Assembly: GCF_026625045.1 (NCBI RefSeq)
Contig: NZ_CP113089.1
Span: 2,480,001-2,544,000, forward strand
DNA length: 64,000 nucleotides
DNA from: Microcella daejeonensis
GTDB taxonomy: Bacteria > Actinomycetota > Actinomycetes > Actinomycetales > Microbacteriaceae
Direction: 5' to 3'
The position numbers and the translations under genes were made by a program. Positions 32,901 through 44,545 of the stretch are shown piece by piece. The first letter of the stretch is position 1, and every line of letters starts with the position of its first letter. The notes under the pieces are model-generated. The model was not told the DNA's origin, searched no databases, and worked only from the letters and a program-made list of their open reading frames with translations.

Positions 32901-33924
32901 GTACGCCGTGTCCCTCGCGTCGAAGGCGAGCGGCCCCACCAAGCTTCTCGCGGTGATCACGCTGGCCGACGGGAGCAAGCGCTATCTCTGGCTGGGCACC
33001 CTGCCCGACGGGACCAGCGCGTGGCAGACGACGACGAAGACCGTCACGACCCCGGCAGGCGCGGTCTCCATGACGGTCGGGGCCTATCTGACGGGCATCG
33101 GACTCCTCGCGATCGACGCCGTCTCGGTGACCGCGCCGACGGCACCCCCGCCGCCGCCCCCGCCCCCGCCTCCGCCGCCGCCGACAGGCACGGCACCGGT
33201 GATCACCGTCGCCGCCCAGCCGGCCTCGGTCGCTGCGGGCTCCTCGGCCGTCCTCACCTGGTCCACGACCGGCGGAACGGGGACCACCTGCACCGCGAGC
33301 GGCGGATGGTCGGGCGCGAGGGCGACGAGCGGCACCGAGACCGTCACCCCCGGCGCGACCACGACCTACACGCTGTCATGCACCAACAGCGTCGGCACGG
33401 ACGTGCGATCGGTGGAGATCGTGGTGACCCCGGTCGCGCCGCCTCCGCCCCCGCCCCCGCCCCCGGCACCCGACAACCTGATCGCGAATCCGAGCATGCT
33501 GACCCCCTACTCCGGAGGCGGTACGCCCCAGAACTGGTACACCGGCGGGTGGGGATCGAACACGACGACCTTCGCCTACCCGGCGGCCGGCCGGACGGAC
33601 GATCGTGGCGTGTCGCTCACGATCACCTCCCATGCCTCCGGCGACGCGAAATGGTTCTTCGAGCCCGTCGCCGTCGTGGCGGGCGTCCGGTACGAGTTCA
33701 GCAGCTGGTACCGATCGACCGCGGCGACGTCCCTCGTGGTCGAGTTCACCGCCGGTGACGGGTCGCGCACCTACCAGTGGCTCGGGGCCGTCCCCGGAGC
33801 GACGGAATGGACGCAGATCCGAACGGCGATCGAACCGCCCGCCGGCACGGCGCGCATGACCATCCAGCACGTGCTCGCCACGAACGGCACGCTCGAGCTG
33901 GACGACTACTCGCTGACGGGCTGA
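29965..33924 (+). CDS. Secreted multi-domain sugar dehydrogenase-like protein
   Basis: 1319 aa. Order: Sec signal peptide (~1-35, cut near ATAAPQ); six-bladed glucose/sorbosone dehydrogenase-like propeller (~40-375; HAGGGIEMGADGALYFGIGDNG, quoted in part, GLRNPFRLSLD, WEEINRV, NYGWPAAEG); PKD domain (~380-465; YRWDFGDGTSSTSANPT); two beta domains (~468-650; RLHHSDHDHPFLG, FDRWSDGG); three related carbohydrate-binding-like modules (~658-808, ~908-1058, ~1171-1319; each with NP/NASF or NPSM, YxWLG) alternating with two Ig-like repeats sharing CTASGGWSGARATSG, joined by poly-Pro linkers. No LPxTG or membrane anchor, so it is likely released or held by its binding modules. The substrate, and whether PQQ is used, are unknown. 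GC-ending codons are a little less dominant than in neighbours, which may mean later acquisition. Confidence 0.85.
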   Translation: MERPVLRRFTALSVIAALTIAMIVASSPAPATAAPQGEASGFRSTLLVNYGISAPSSLEIAPDGRIFVLDLYGQIKIFSNGAWKAQPFGTVSVDATGDKGLLGGVFDRQFPARPYFYVYYVGASDSRARVGRFTVNGDLGTDFTVLYTAPASSPFQHAGGGIEMGADGALYFGIGDNGTPSNSQSLTNPFGKVHRIAANGSIPADNPFLGTAGALPSIYASGLRNPFRLSLDRTTGSLYVADVGFNTWEEINRVVAGGNYGWPAAEGPCASPCAFVNPVHWYPHVAGTNNTNDSSITGGPIYRGSAYPSTYRGRMFYSDYVQGFVRTADVSTSSTAYSTFSTGNGAVVDLAEGPDGKVYFVTISSPALYRIDYDAGGGNAAPVAVASANRTSGAAPLTVDFSSAGSTDPEGLPLTYRWDFGDGTSSTSANPTKTYSANGQYAVALTVSDGATSTPATPLTIRVGLQPRVTITSPTATSTFSGGDVIAYAASAVDGAGAPIAAADLRTTIRLHHSDHDHPFLGPVVGGSGEVTVPRTGELSPDIWYRITVEATDGAGLVGSASVDVHPSTASISLRTEPAGLALSLDGTSSPTPSTVEGVVGLTRQLTAPSPQTLGGTQYVFDRWSDGGARDHTIAFPSANTTYTAHFVPAPPPTGGQNLLPNASFETLSTAGLPVGWSGPRWGQNDATLTTSTEARTGSRSAMLAMTTRSSGEIRLHNAPVAVAPETPYTVRLFYRSTVETKMVADVTLADGSHRYLWLGVNAAAPGTAWTERSATLTTPAGAASIMINTYLAVPGSVTVDDMSLTTAMAPPPPPPPPTPLPTITMTASPATISAGGSATLQWSTTGSPTACTASGGWSGARATSGSQTVTPAATTDYTLSCTNSAGPAARTVTVTVAPAGPPPATGNIVPNPSFEIERAAGSPAGWSSSRWGTNNAVFALEGTGSFEGTRHVTSRITSHSSGEARWEFDPQPVSAATAYAVSLASKASGPTKLLAVITLADGSKRYLWLGTLPDGTSAWQTTTKTVTTPAGAVSMTVGAYLTGIGLLAIDAVSVTAPTAPPPPPPPPPPPPPTGTAPVITVAAQPASVAAGSSAVLTWSTTGGTGTTCTASGGWSGARATSGTETVTPGATTTYTLSCTNSVGTDVRSVEIVVTPVAPPPPPPPPPAPDNLIANPSMLTPYSGGGTPQNWYTGGWGSNTTTFAYPAAGRTDDRGVSLTITSHASGDAKWFFEPVAVVAGVRYEFSSWYRSTAATSLVVEFTAGDGSRTYQWLGAVPGATEWTQIRTAIEPPAGTARMTIQHVLATNGTLELDDYSLTG

Positions 33925-33932
33925 TGCTCGTC

Positions 33933-33974
33933 GCCGCGCCCCGCCGCCGCAGTCGCGCGACGGCGGGGCGCGGC
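33933..33974. terminator. 14-bp hairpin terminator between converging genes
   Basis: GCCGCGCCCCGCCG (33933-33946) and its exact complement (33961-33974) with a 14-base loop, 9 bases after the stop of the secreted protein gene and 17 bases from the ybdD stop on the other strand. Confidence 0.75.
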
Positions 33975-33990
33975 CCATGGGCCAGCACGA

Positions 33991-34182
33991 TCAGCAGCAT
34001 CCCCCGCGGGTGCGCGGGTCGAAGCCGTCCTGGTGACCGCGCCAGAACTCGCGCTCGCTGAGAACGACGGCGCCGTCGGGAGGCTCCGCCGCGACGTGAG
34101 CGGCGTAGCGCGCGTAGGCGTCATCACCCATGAGGCCGCGCCAGAGCCGGGCGGCCTCTCTCACCGCGGCGCCGACGCTCAT
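33991..34182 (-). CDS. ybdD: YbdD/YjiX-family small protein (DUF466)
   Basis: 63 aa ending in GGCC (double Cys), with [24 protein letters not shown] and a final Arg-rich segment, matching the E. coli YbdD/YjiX family encoded with CstA/BtsT transporters. Its ATG (34182) overlaps the cstA stop by 4 bases (ATGA). Its function is not settled; it is thought to assist the transporter. Confidence 0.9.
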   Translation of the reverse strand: MSVGAAVREAARLWRGLMGDDAYARYAAHVAAEPPDGAVVLSEREFWRGHQDGFDPRTRGGCC

Positions 34183-36458
34183 CCGTGACCGCCCTCGCGA
34201 CGGGCCGGCTCCGCCGCCGCCCACTCGGCCTCGAGCACGCGCTCGGTGCGCGTCGGCAGCATGCCGCTCGGTCCGTAGATGCGCGACTGGACGGGGGCGT
34301 CCTCGGTGTTCGGTCCTCCGCCCCGGCGGACGGAGCGGATGGTCTCGATCACCGAGGTCGTGATGACGACGAGCGCGAGGCTGACGAAGAGGATCGACAG
34401 GCTGCCCTGGATCGCCGTGTTGCGCACGACCGCCTCCATCGCCTCGACGGAGGGCGCCGTGCCGAAGCTCGTCTCGCCGGCCGCGAGCGCATCCCGGAAC
34501 GCGGTGTGCTGCGCCCAGTAGCCGAGCGTCGGCACGGGGGAGAAGATCTTGTACATCGAGGCGACGACGGTGGCCACGGCCGCGAAGCCGAGCGGCACGA
34601 TGATGATCCACAGCCAGCGGAACAGTCCGCGCCGGGCGGCGATGGCGAGGCAGACGGAGAGCGCGATCGCCGCGAGCAGCTGATTCGCGATGCCGAAGAG
34701 CGGGAACAGAGTGTTGATGCCGCCCAGCGGATCCGTCACGCCCATGATCAGGATCGCGCCCCAGGCGCCGACCATGATGATCGTGCAGATCCAGGTTCCC
34801 GGTCGCCACCCCGTGTCCGCGAAGCGGGGCACCCACTGGCCGATCGTGTCCTGCAGCATGAAGCGCGCCACGCGGGTTCCCGCATCGACGGCCGTCAGGA
34901 TGAACAGCGCCTCGAACATGATCGCGAAGTGGTACCAGAAGCTCGTCAGCGCGGCGCCGCCGATGAACGACTGCAGGATCTGCGCGAGCCCCAGCGCGAG
35001 GGTGGGCGCTCCGCCCGTGCGGGAGACGATGCTCTCCTCACCCACCGACTGCGCGGTCGCGGCGAGCATCTCGGGGGTGAGGTTCACGCCCATGAGCCCG
35101 AGCCCGTTGACGAAGGCGACGGCGCCCTCGATCGTGCCGCCCGTGGCCGCGGCGGAGGAGTTCATGGCGAAGTAGATGCCGCGATCGATCGAGAGGGCGG
35201 CGACGAGGGCCATGATCGCGACGAACGATTCCATGAGCATCCCGCCGTAGCCGATGAAGCGCGTCTGGCGCTCCTTCTCGATGAGCTTCGGCGTGGTGCC
35301 CGATGCGATGAGCGCGTGGAAGCCGGAGAGCGCCCCGCAGGCGATCGTCACGAAGAGGAACGGGAAGAGCGGCCCGGCGAAGACCGGACCGGCGTCGGAG
35401 AAGGCGAACTCGCTGACCGCCGGCACGGTGATCTCGGGGCGCACGACGATGATCGCGATGGCCAGGAGCCCGATCACGCCGATCTTCATGAAGGTCGAGA
35501 GGTAGTCGCGCGGGGCGAGCAGCAGCCAGACCGGCAGGACGGCCGCGACGACGCCGTAGATGATGATCGCCCACGCGAGCGTCGGGCGGTCGAGGGTGAA
35601 GAGCGCCTGGCCCCACTCCGTCTCGCTGACCCAGCCTCCGGCGACGATCGCGACCATGAGCAGCACGAAACCGATCACCGACACCTCGGTGACCTTGCCG
35701 GGTCGCAGGTAGCGCAGGTACAGGCCCATGAAGAGGGCGATCGGGATGGTCAGGCCGACGCTGAAGACGCCCCACGGGCTCTCCCCGAGGGCGTTGACGA
35801 CGACGAGCGCGAGGATCGCGACGATGATCGTCATGATCGCGAGGGTGGCGAGCACGGCCGCGGCCCCGCCGATCGGACCGAGCTCCTCCCGCGCCATCTT
35901 GCCGAGCGAGCGGCCGCCGCGGCGCATCGAGAAGAACAGCACGAGGTAGTCCTGCACGGCGCCCGCGATCACGACGCCGACGATGATCCAGATCGTGCCG
36001 GGCAGGAAGCCCATCTGCGCGGCGAGCACCGGTCCGACGAGCGGGCCGGCACCGGCGATGGCCGCGAAGTGGTGCCCGTAGAGCACGCGGCGGTCGGTCG
36101 GCAGGTAGTCCTTGCCGTTGGCCTTGTACTCGGCGGGCGTCGCCCGCCGGTCATCGGGCTTCAGCAGGTACCGCTCGATCACCTTCGAGTAGAAGCGGTA
36201 CGCGATGAGGTAGGTGCAGACGGCGGCGAAGACGAACCAGATCGCGTTGACCGTCTCCCCGCGGACGAGGCCGATCATCGTCCAGGCGAGACCGCCGAGC
36301 AGGGAGATCGCGACCCAGACGACCACCTTGAGCGGGGTCCAGCGGCGGTCGCGCTCGAGCGTCGCGTCGTCGATCGCGACGGCGGGACGCCGCGGATCGG
36401 GCCGATCGCTGAGCGCCTCGCCCTCGGGCGCGGTGGTGCGGCGGGTGTCGTTCGTCAT
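34179..36458 (-). CDS. cstA: CstA-family carbon starvation transporter
   Basis: Large membrane protein, 759 aa with about 16-18 hydrophobic segments. E. coli CstA and BtsT import pyruvate and perhaps peptides. Seen: [21 protein letters not shown] (~125-145, the family signature, quoted as [16 protein letters not shown]), [12 protein letters not shown] and [23 protein letters not shown] 36458 has GAGGGGATCATCCG before it; the long in-frame extension upstream is spurious. It is followed by ybdD, as in many genomes. Confidence 0.94.
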   Translation of the reverse strand: MTNDTRRTTAPEGEALSDRPDPRRPAVAIDDATLERDRRWTPLKVVVWVAISLLGGLAWTMIGLVRGETVNAIWFVFAAVCTYLIAYRFYSKVIERYLLKPDDRRATPAEYKANGKDYLPTDRRVLYGHHFAAIAGAGPLVGPVLAAQMGFLPGTIWIIVGVVIAGAVQDYLVLFFSMRRGGRSLGKMAREELGPIGGAAAVLATLAIMTIIVAILALVVVNALGESPWGVFSVGLTIPIALFMGLYLRYLRPGKVTEVSVIGFVLLMVAIVAGGWVSETEWGQALFTLDRPTLAWAIIIYGVVAAVLPVWLLLAPRDYLSTFMKIGVIGLLAIAIIVVRPEITVPAVSEFAFSDAGPVFAGPLFPFLFVTIACGALSGFHALIASGTTPKLIEKERQTRFIGYGGMLMESFVAIMALVAALSIDRGIYFAMNSSAAATGGTIEGAVAFVNGLGLMGVNLTPEMLAATAQSVGEESIVSRTGGAPTLALGLAQILQSFIGGAALTSFWYHFAIMFEALFILTAVDAGTRVARFMLQDTIGQWVPRFADTGWRPGTWICTIIMVGAWGAILIMGVTDPLGGINTLFPLFGIANQLLAAIALSVCLAIAARRGLFRWLWIIIVPLGFAAVATVVASMYKIFSPVPTLGYWAQHTAFRDALAAGETSFGTAPSVEAMEAVVRNTAIQGSLSILFVSLALVVITTSVIETIRSVRRGGGPNTEDAPVQSRIYGPSGMLPTRTERVLEAEWAAAEPARREGGHG

Positions 36459-36607
36459 CGGATGATCCCCTCGGTCGCAACGATGCGGATTCCACCGTAG
36501 GGCGGCACCGGGACCCCTCGGATACCGCTGTCCACCGTCACCGCGACGAGCGGTGCCGATCGCGCGACGAGCGGCGCTCAGCTCGCAGCCGAGGGGGGAG
36601 GGAGGGG

Positions 36608-37246
36608 TCAGCCGCGCAGGCCCAGCACCGCGAGCACGCTCGAGAGGTCGCGCTGCGGCAGGCTGATGTCGGCGGCCGCGCGCACGACGGGCTTCGCGTC
36701 GAAGGCGATCGACAGCCCGGCGACGGCCATCATGCCGAGATCGTTGGCGCCGTCGCCGACAGCCACCGTGCGATGCATCGGCACGTCGAGCTCCGCGGCC
36801 CATTCGCGGAGGGCGTGCGCCTTCGCTCCGGCATCGATCACGGGGCCCGCGGTGCGCCCGGTGAACCGCCCGTCGTCGAGCTCGAGCCGGTTCGCCCGGT
36901 GGCGGTCGAGGCGCAGGCGCGCCGCGAGCGGGTCGAGCAGCTCGTGGAATCCGCCGGAGACCACGGCCGCGGCGCCGCCGGCGGCGTGGACGCCCGCGAT
37001 GAGCTGCTCCGCGCCGGGGGTGAGGCTGATGCGGTCGGCGACGCGGGCGCAGCATCCCTCATCGAGGCCGGCGAGCAGCGCGACGCGCTCGGCGAGGGAC
37101 GCCGCGAAATCGAGCTCGCCCGCCATCGCGCGCTCGGTGATGCGGGCGACCTCGGCACCCGCCCCCGCCTCATCGGCGAGGAGCTCGATGGCCTCCTGCT
37201 CGATCAGCGTGGAGTCGACGTCGAGCACGACGAGGAAGCGGGTCAT
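36608..37246 (-). CDS. serB: Phosphoserine phosphatase
   Basis: Last step of serine synthesis: hydrolyses phosphoserine. 212 aa, HAD superfamily. Seen: motif I VLDVDSTLIEQEAIEL (~7-22; Asp nucleophile in DVDST), motif II VVSGGFHELLDPL (~95), and motif IV AVGDGANDLGMM (~162). ATG 37246 has AGGAG. The N-terminal ACT regulatory domain of some SerB proteins is absent. Confidence 0.93.
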   Translation of the reverse strand: MTRFLVVLDVDSTLIEQEAIELLADEAGAGAEVARITERAMAGELDFAASLAERVALLAGLDEGCCARVADRISLTPGAEQLIAGVHAAGGAAAVVSGGFHELLDPLAARLRLDRHRANRLELDDGRFTGRTAGPVIDAGAKAHALREWAAELDVPMHRTVAVGDGANDLGMMAVAGLSIAFDAKPVVRAAADISLPQRDLSSVLAVLGLRG

Positions 37247-37325
37247 GCGGGGCTCCTGGAGGGCGCGGTGGACCGCGCGGTCGGGATGGGCGTGCGGGGC
37301 AGGGCGTCGCGGCGTCGCGGACCGG

Positions 37326-38561
37326 TCAGACGACGTGGATGCCCTTGCCCACCACGGTGATGCCGGTCTCGGTGACGGTGAAGCCCCGGGCGCGATCGGC
37401 CTCGTGATCGACGCCGACCTGGGCGCCGGGGGCGACGACGACCTCCTTGTCGAGGATGGCCCGCCGCACGACGGCACCGGCGCCGATGGTCGTGCGCTCG
37501 AACACCACGGAGTCGACGACCTCGGCGGACTCGATCGTGACGGCCGTGCCGAGCACGCTGCGCTCGATCAGCGAGCCGGAGACGACCGCTCCGAGCGAGA
37601 CGATCGAGTCGACGACGTTGCCCGTGCGGCCCTGGGCGTCGCGCACGAACTTGGCCGGCGGCATGTTGAGCTGCTGCGTGTAGATCGGCCACTCGGCGTT
37701 GTAGAGGTTGAAGACGGGCAGAGCAGAGATCAGATCCTGGTGAGCGTCGAAGAACGACTCGATCGTGCCCACATCGCGCCAGTAGAAGCGGTCGCGCTCG
37801 GTCGCCCCGGGCACGAGGTTGTGATTGAGGTCGTAGACGAAGGCCTCGCCGCGGTTCACGAAGTCGGGCACGATGTCGCCGCCCATGTCGTGGTCGGAGT
37901 CGTCGTTCTCCCCGTCGCGGATGACCGCGTCCATGAGCACGTCGGCGTCGAAGACGTAGTTGCCCATCGAGGCGAGCACCTCGTGCGGCGCGTCGGCGAG
38001 GCCCTGGGCGTCCTTCGGCTTCTCGCGGAAGGCGGCGATGCGCTGCGGGTTGGCCGGGTCGGTCTCGATGACCCCGAACTGATCGGCGAGGGCGATGGGC
38101 TGGCGGATGCCCGCGACCGTGACCCCGGCGCCGTTGGCGATGTGCGCGTCGATCATCTGGCGGAAGTCCATGCGGTAGACGTGGTCGGCGCCGACCACGA
38201 CGACGATGTCGGGCTTCTCGTCGCGGATGAGGTTGAGGCTCTGCAGGATGGCGTCGGCCGAGCCGGAGAACCAGCGCTTGCCGAGGCGCTGCTGGGCGGG
38301 GACGGAGGCCACGTAGGCGTTGAGCATGCCGCTCAGGCGCCAGGTCTGCGAGATGTGGCGGTCGAGCGAGTGGCTCTTGTACTGGGTCAGCACGACGACC
38401 TGCCGAAGACCCGAGTTGATGAGATTCGACAGCGCGAAGTCGATGAGGCGGTAGCCGCCCCCGAAGGGGACGCCGGGCTTGGCGCGGTCGGCGGTGAGCG
38501 GCATGAGGCGCTTGCCCTCTCCACCGGCGAGGACGATTCCGAAGATCTTGGGTGCGGCCAT
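37326..38561 (-). CDS. glgC: Glucose-1-phosphate adenylyltransferase
   Basis: Makes ADP-glucose from glucose-1-phosphate and ATP, the committed step to glycogen. 411 aa. Seen: [20 protein letters not shown] (~12-31; as [11 protein letters not shown]), [17 protein letters not shown] (~145-160; DH motif) and a C-terminal left-handed beta-helix (~300-411) with repeated V-x-S/GAVV turns. ATG 38561. Divergent from the glycogen synthase gene with only 47 bases between starts. Confidence 0.96.
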   Translation of the reverse strand: MAAPKIFGIVLAGGEGKRLMPLTADRAKPGVPFGGGYRLIDFALSNLINSGLRQVVVLTQYKSHSLDRHISQTWRLSGMLNAYVASVPAQQRLGKRWFSGSADAILQSLNLIRDEKPDIVVVVGADHVYRMDFRQMIDAHIANGAGVTVAGIRQPIALADQFGVIETDPANPQRIAAFREKPKDAQGLADAPHEVLASMGNYVFDADVLMDAVIRDGENDDSDHDMGGDIVPDFVNRGEAFVYDLNHNLVPGATERDRFYWRDVGTIESFFDAHQDLISALPVFNLYNAEWPIYTQQLNMPPAKFVRDAQGRTGNVVDSIVSLGAVVSGSLIERSVLGTAVTIESAEVVDSVVFERTTIGAGAVVRRAILDKEVVVAPGAQVGVDHEADRARGFTVTETGITVVGKGIHVV

Positions 38562-38595
38562 AACCCCACAGTAGGTGAGGCGCCCGCCGCCGTAC

Positions 38596-38601
38596 TAGCG
38601 T
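38596..38601 (+). promoter_or_regulatory. Possible leaderless promoter of the glycogen synthase gene (TAGCGT)
   Basis: TAGCGT ends 7 bases before ATG 38609 in the 47-base gap shared with glgC, with no ribosome site visible. Weak hexamer; supported by spacing. Confidence 0.35.
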
Positions 38602-38608
38602 CAACGTC

Positions 38609-39793
38609 ATGCGCGTCGATGTGATCAGCCGTGAGTACCCGCCCGAGGTCTACGGGGGAGCGGGAGTGCACGTCGCCGAGCTCGTCCGCGCCCTCCGCTC
38701 CGAACTGGAGGTGCGCGTGCGCTGCTTCGGCGCGCCGCGCGAGGAGGAGGGGACGCAGGCCTACCTCGTGCCGGGCATCCTGGCCGGCGCGAACCCGGCG
38801 CTCGCGACCCTCGGCGTCGACCTCGCGATCGCCGAGGACGTCGCCGGGGCCGACCTCGTCCACTCGCACACCTGGTACGCCAACGCGGCCGGGCAGCTCG
38901 CGCAGATGCTGCACGGGATCCCGCACGTCGTCACCGCCCACAGCCTCGAGCCGCTGCGGCCGTGGAAGGCCGAGCAGCTCGGAGGCGGCTACCGCATCTC
39001 GAGCTGGATCGAGAAGCAGGCCTTCGAGACGGCCGATGCCGTCATCGCGGTGAGCGACGGGATGCGCCGGGACATCCTGCGCAGCTACCCGAGCCTCGAC
39101 GAGGCGCGCGTCTCGGTCATCCACAACGGCATCGACCTCGAGGGCTGGCGGCGCACCATCGACCCCGACTTCGTGCGGAGCCTCGGCATCGACCCTGACC
39201 GCCCGACGGTCGTCTTCGTCGGCCGCATCACCCGGCAGAAGGGCCTGCCGTACCTGCTGCAGGCGATGCGCCGTCTGCCGCACGACGTGCAACTCGTGCT
39301 GTGCGCGGGCGCCCCCGACACCCCCGAGATCCTGCGCGAGGTGCAGGAGGGCGTCGCGGCCCTGCAGAGCGAGCGCACGGGCGTCGTCTGGATCGAGCGC
39401 ATGCTGCCGCAGCACGAGCTCGCCACGGTGCTCTCGCACGCGACGGTGTTCGTCTGCCCGAGCGTCTACGAGCCGCTCGGCATCGTCAACCTCGAGGCCA
39501 TGGCCTGCGGCGTCGCCGTCGTCGGAACAGCCACCGGCGGCATCCCCGAGGTCGTCGACGACGGCGTGACCGGCCGCCTCGTGCCGATCGAGCAGATGCA
39601 GGACGGCACGGGCACGCCGATCGATCCGGAGCGGTTCGTCGGCGACCTTGCCGACGTGCTGCGCGAGGTCGTCATGGATGCCCCGCGCGCGCACGCGATG
39701 GGCGAGGCCGGTCGGCACCGCGCCGAGCAGCACTTCGCCTGGGACGCGATCGCCCAGCGCACCCGCAGCCTGTACAAGAGCCTGCTCGTCTGA
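38609..39793 (+). CDS. glgA: Glycogen synthase / maltose-1-phosphate synthase, coryneform type
   Basis: GT4-fold glycosyltransferase, 394 aa. The actinobacterial family adjacent to glgC is annotated as glgA, but in mycobacteria the equivalent (GlgM) makes maltose-1-phosphate from ADP-glucose and glucose-1-phosphate. Seen: N-terminal REYPPEVYGGAGVHVAELVRAL (quoted in part: YPPEVYGGAGVHV), VTAHSLEPLRPWK (~110), HNGIDLEGWRRT (~170), VFVGRITRQKGLPYLL (~205) and the EX7E region PSVYEPLGIVNLEAMACG (~288-305). With treS nearby, the maltose-1-phosphate role is plausible. Confidence 0.93.
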   Translation: MRVDVISREYPPEVYGGAGVHVAELVRALRSELEVRVRCFGAPREEEGTQAYLVPGILAGANPALATLGVDLAIAEDVAGADLVHSHTWYANAAGQLAQMLHGIPHVVTAHSLEPLRPWKAEQLGGGYRISSWIEKQAFETADAVIAVSDGMRRDILRSYPSLDEARVSVIHNGIDLEGWRRTIDPDFVRSLGIDPDRPTVVFVGRITRQKGLPYLLQAMRRLPHDVQLVLCAGAPDTPEILREVQEGVAALQSERTGVVWIERMLPQHELATVLSHATVFVCPSVYEPLGIVNLEAMACGVAVVGTATGGIPEVVDDGVTGRLVPIEQMQDGTGTPIDPERFVGDLADVLREVVMDAPRAHAMGEAGRHRAEQHFAWDAIAQRTRSLYKSLLV

Positions 39794-39817
39794 CCCCGAT
39801 CGGGCCGGGAGCGGCGA

Positions 39818-39823
39818 TAGGCT
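39818..39823 (+). promoter_or_regulatory. Possible -10 (TAGGCT) of the ABC ATPase gene
   Basis: TAGGCT ends 9 bases before ATG 39833, with no ribosome site in between; consistent with leaderless or very short-leader transcription. Confidence 0.35.
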
Positions 39824-39832
39824 GATCGCACC

Positions 39833-40615
<783 letters not shown>

Positions 40616-40641
40616 CCCTCCGCGAGCTCGATCACCGATTC

Positions 40642-40650
40642 TGATAGTCT
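40642..40650 (+). promoter_or_regulatory. Possible extended -10 of rpmE2
   Basis: TG-A-TAGTCT: TAGTCT (40645-40650) with an upstream TG. It is ~90 bases before the L31 start in a 123-base gap after the ABC ATPase gene. I see no clear Zur-type operator in that gap. Confidence 0.35.
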
Positions 40651-40738
40651 TGAGAGTCGGCCTGCGGAGCTCCGCGCTCCCGCCGCCCATCACACGTGCA
40701 CCGCTGAATCCACCTCGACCGAATCCAAGGAACCGTTC

Positions 40739-40987
40739 ATGAAGACTGACACCCACCCCGAGTACAAGGCGATCGTGTTCCGCGACCTCGCGTCGGGGGA
40801 GACCTTCCTCACCCGTTCGACCGTCACGAGCGACAAGACGATCGAGCTCGACGGCGTGGAGTACCCCGTCATCGACGTGGAGATCTCGTCGGCCTCGCAC
40901 CCGTTCTACACGGGCAAGCAGCGCATCATGGACTCGGCCGGTCGCGTCGAGAAGTTCAACCAGCGCTTCAAGAACTTCGGCGCGTAG
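40739..40987 (+). CDS. rpmE2: 50S ribosomal protein L31 type B
   Basis: 82 aa. Zinc-independent L31 variant: it has no CxxC motif, in fact no Cys. Seen: [37 protein letters not shown] and FNQRFKNFG, all typical of the type B family. In many bacteria type B replaces zinc-bearing L31 during zinc limitation. ATG 40739 follows AAGGAACCGTTC. Followed by a 13-bp terminator. Confidence 0.96.
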   Translation: MKTDTHPEYKAIVFRDLASGETFLTRSTVTSDKTIELDGVEYPVIDVEISSASHPFYTGKQRIMDSAGRVEKFNQRFKNFGA

Positions 40988-41007
40988 TCGCACCCGAGTT
41001 CTGCATG

Positions 41008-41037
41008 ACGAAGGCCCCGCTCCGGCGGGGCCTTCGT
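41008..41037. terminator. Terminator after rpmE2
   Basis: ACGAAGGCCCCGC (41008-41020) and GCGGGGCCTTCGT (41025-41037), perfect 13-bp stem with TCCG loop. Confidence 0.85.
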
Positions 41038-41110
41038 CGTATCCGGGCGCGCCCGCTGCGGAGGTGACGTGCAGGGGCGCAGCGCCCGGCGTGCGGCGCG
41101 GGATGCCCGG

Positions 41111-41800
41111 CTAGCGCCGGACCGGCCAGCCGCGGTCGGCCGTGAACCGGTGGTCGCGCTCGCGGCGCATGTAGTCCTCGAAGGAGTCGCTCTGCGCATC
41201 GTGCCAGGCGATCTGCGCGGCGTGCAGCTCGTCGACCGTGGCCGGCAGCGCGGCGGCGTGCCGCTCGGCCAGCGCCTGGGCGACGCGCCCGGCGGCGATC
41301 GCGTCGACGCCGGCGTCGTGCGCGCCGCTCAGCGCGACGCCGTAGTGGGCGGCCGCGGCCTCGAGCGTGCGCTTGCCGCGGCGGTACCGGTCGACGGCCT
41401 TGTCGATGACCAGGGGGTCGACGACGGGCGCCGGCCGCCCCAGAGGCGCGAGGCCGTGCCGGAGGGCCTCGGCGCGCAGCAGGCTGAGATCGTAGGGGGC
41501 GTTGTAGATCACGAGGGGCAGGGGGCGGGCGAGGAGCTCGCGGAGGGCATCCAGGATCTCGGCGACGACCTGCGCCGCGGGGGCGCCGTGCTCGCGCGCG
41601 TGCTCGGTGCTGATGCCGTGGACGGCGGAGGCCCCTGCGGGGATCTCGACGCCCGGATCGGCCAGCCAGGCCCGCGACTCGAGCGGCTCGCCGTCGGGGC
41701 CGATGACGCCGACGTGCGCCGTGACGATGCGCGCGGTGCCGACGTCGACGCCCGTGGTCTCGAGGTCGAAGACGGCGAGGGTGCTGAGCAGACCGGACAT
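41111..41800 (-). CDS. DnaQ-like 3'-5' exonuclease
   Basis: 229 aa DEDD-family exonuclease. Seen: ExoI AVFDLETTGVDV (~9-20; D and E of DxE), ExoII region VIYNAPYDLSLL (~98-109; Asp), ExoIII HDAGVDAIAAGRV (~160; His and Asp of HxxxxD). All four acidic ligands and the His are present. It is not fused to other domains, and the C-terminal 40 residues are basic (YMRRERDHRFTADRGWPVRR). It starts 10 bases after the treS stop and is probably co-transcribed. Could act as a proofreading or RNA-trimming enzyme; substrate unknown. Confidence 0.88.
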   Translation of the reverse strand: MSGLLSTLAVFDLETTGVDVGTARIVTAHVGVIGPDGEPLESRAWLADPGVEIPAGASAVHGISTEHAREHGAPAAQVVAEILDALRELLARPLPLVIYNAPYDLSLLRAEALRHGLAPLGRPAPVVDPLVIDKAVDRYRRGKRTLEAAAAHYGVALSGAHDAGVDAIAAGRVAQALAERHAAALPATVDELHAAQIAWHDAQSDSFEDYMRRERDHRFTADRGWPVRR

Positions 41801-41810
41801 GCCGGGCAGC

Positions 41811-43562
<1,752 letters not shown>

Positions 43563-43647
43563 GCGACTCCTCGAGAGGGGATGGATCGGTTTCGGGGCGA
43601 GTCAACCCTAACCGCGGTGGCGCCGACCCACGCACGTGCCGCGCCCC

Positions 43648-43653
43648 TAGAAT
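43648..43653 (+). promoter_or_regulatory. Possible leaderless promoter of the hydrolase gene (TAGAAT)
   Basis: TAGAAT, a good -10, ends 7 bases before GTG 43661, with no ribosome site in the gap. Predicts a transcript starting at the GTG. Confidence 0.5.
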
Positions 43654-43660
43654 CGGCCGG

Positions 43661-44545
43661 GTGCCCGTCCCCTCCCCGTACGCCGATGCCCTCTCGCGCA
43701 TCCCGCGCCGCGAGTCGAGACTCGAGGTGCTCGGCGCCGCGACGGCCGTCGTCGAGTACGGCCCGGTGGATGCCGAGCGCACGCTCGTCGTCGTGCATGG
43801 CTTCCGCGGCGATCACCACGGGCTCGAGCCCGTCGTGGCGCAGCTGCCCCACCTGCGCATCATCGCGCCGGATCTGCCGGGGTTCGGCGACTCCGCCCCG
43901 CTGCCCGACCGGGCCCACGACATCGAGGGCTACACGGCCTGGCTCGACGCGTTCCTCGTCGCGGCCGGCGTGCGCGGCACCGCCGTGCTGCTCGGACACT
44001 CCTTCGGTTCGATCGTCGTCGCGGCGGCGGTCGCCGCGGGCGTGCCGACGCCCCGCATGGTGCTGGTGAACCCGATCGGCCAGCCTGCGCTCGCGGGCCC
44101 CAGGGGCATCCTCACCCGCGCCGCCGTCGGGTTCTACCGGGTGGGCGCCGCCCTGCCGGAGCGGCTCGGCTTCGCGGCCCTGCGCAGCCGTCTGGTGACG
44201 CGCATCATGAGCGCCTCCATGGCGAAGACGCGGGACGCGGCGCTGCGGCGCTGGATCCACGAGGAGCACGACCGCTACTTCTCGGCCTTCGCGAGCCGGC
44301 AGAGCCTGCTCGAGGCGTTCCGGGCATCCGTCTCGCACGACGTCTCGGAGTACGCCGCCCGCATCGCGCAGCCGACCCTGCTCATCGCCGCGGAGCGCGA
44401 CGACATCACGCCGATCGAGGCGCAGCACCGGCTCGTGACGCTGTTCCCCGATGCGCGGCTCGTCGCCATCCCCGAGGTCGGGCACCTCATCCACTACGAG
44501 ACGCCCGCGGTCGCCGCCCGGGCGATCGAGGAGTTCCTCGCGTGA
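43661..44545 (+). CDS. Alpha/beta-fold hydrolase
   Basis: 294 aa. Seen: VVHGFRGDHHGLEPVV oxyanion segment (~38-53), catalytic Ser in LLGHSFGSIVVAAA (~110; G-H-S-F-G), catalytic Asp near LLIAAERDDITPI (~245) and His in PEVGHLIHYETP (~272). The triad is complete. Substrate unknown; esterase, lyase and peptidase members share these motifs. GTG 43661 with a leaderless-type promoter. The stop overlaps the glycosyltransferase start by 4 bases (GTGA), so the two genes are coupled. Confidence 0.9.
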   Translation: MPVPSPYADALSRIPRRESRLEVLGAATAVVEYGPVDAERTLVVVHGFRGDHHGLEPVVAQLPHLRIIAPDLPGFGDSAPLPDRAHDIEGYTAWLDAFLVAAGVRGTAVLLGHSFGSIVVAAAVAAGVPTPRMVLVNPIGQPALAGPRGILTRAAVGFYRVGAALPERLGFAALRSRLVTRIMSASMAKTRDAALRRWIHEEHDRYFSAFASRQSLLEAFRASVSHDVSEYAARIAQPTLLIAAERDDITPIEAQHRLVTLFPDARLVAIPEVGHLIHYETPAVAARAIEEFLA

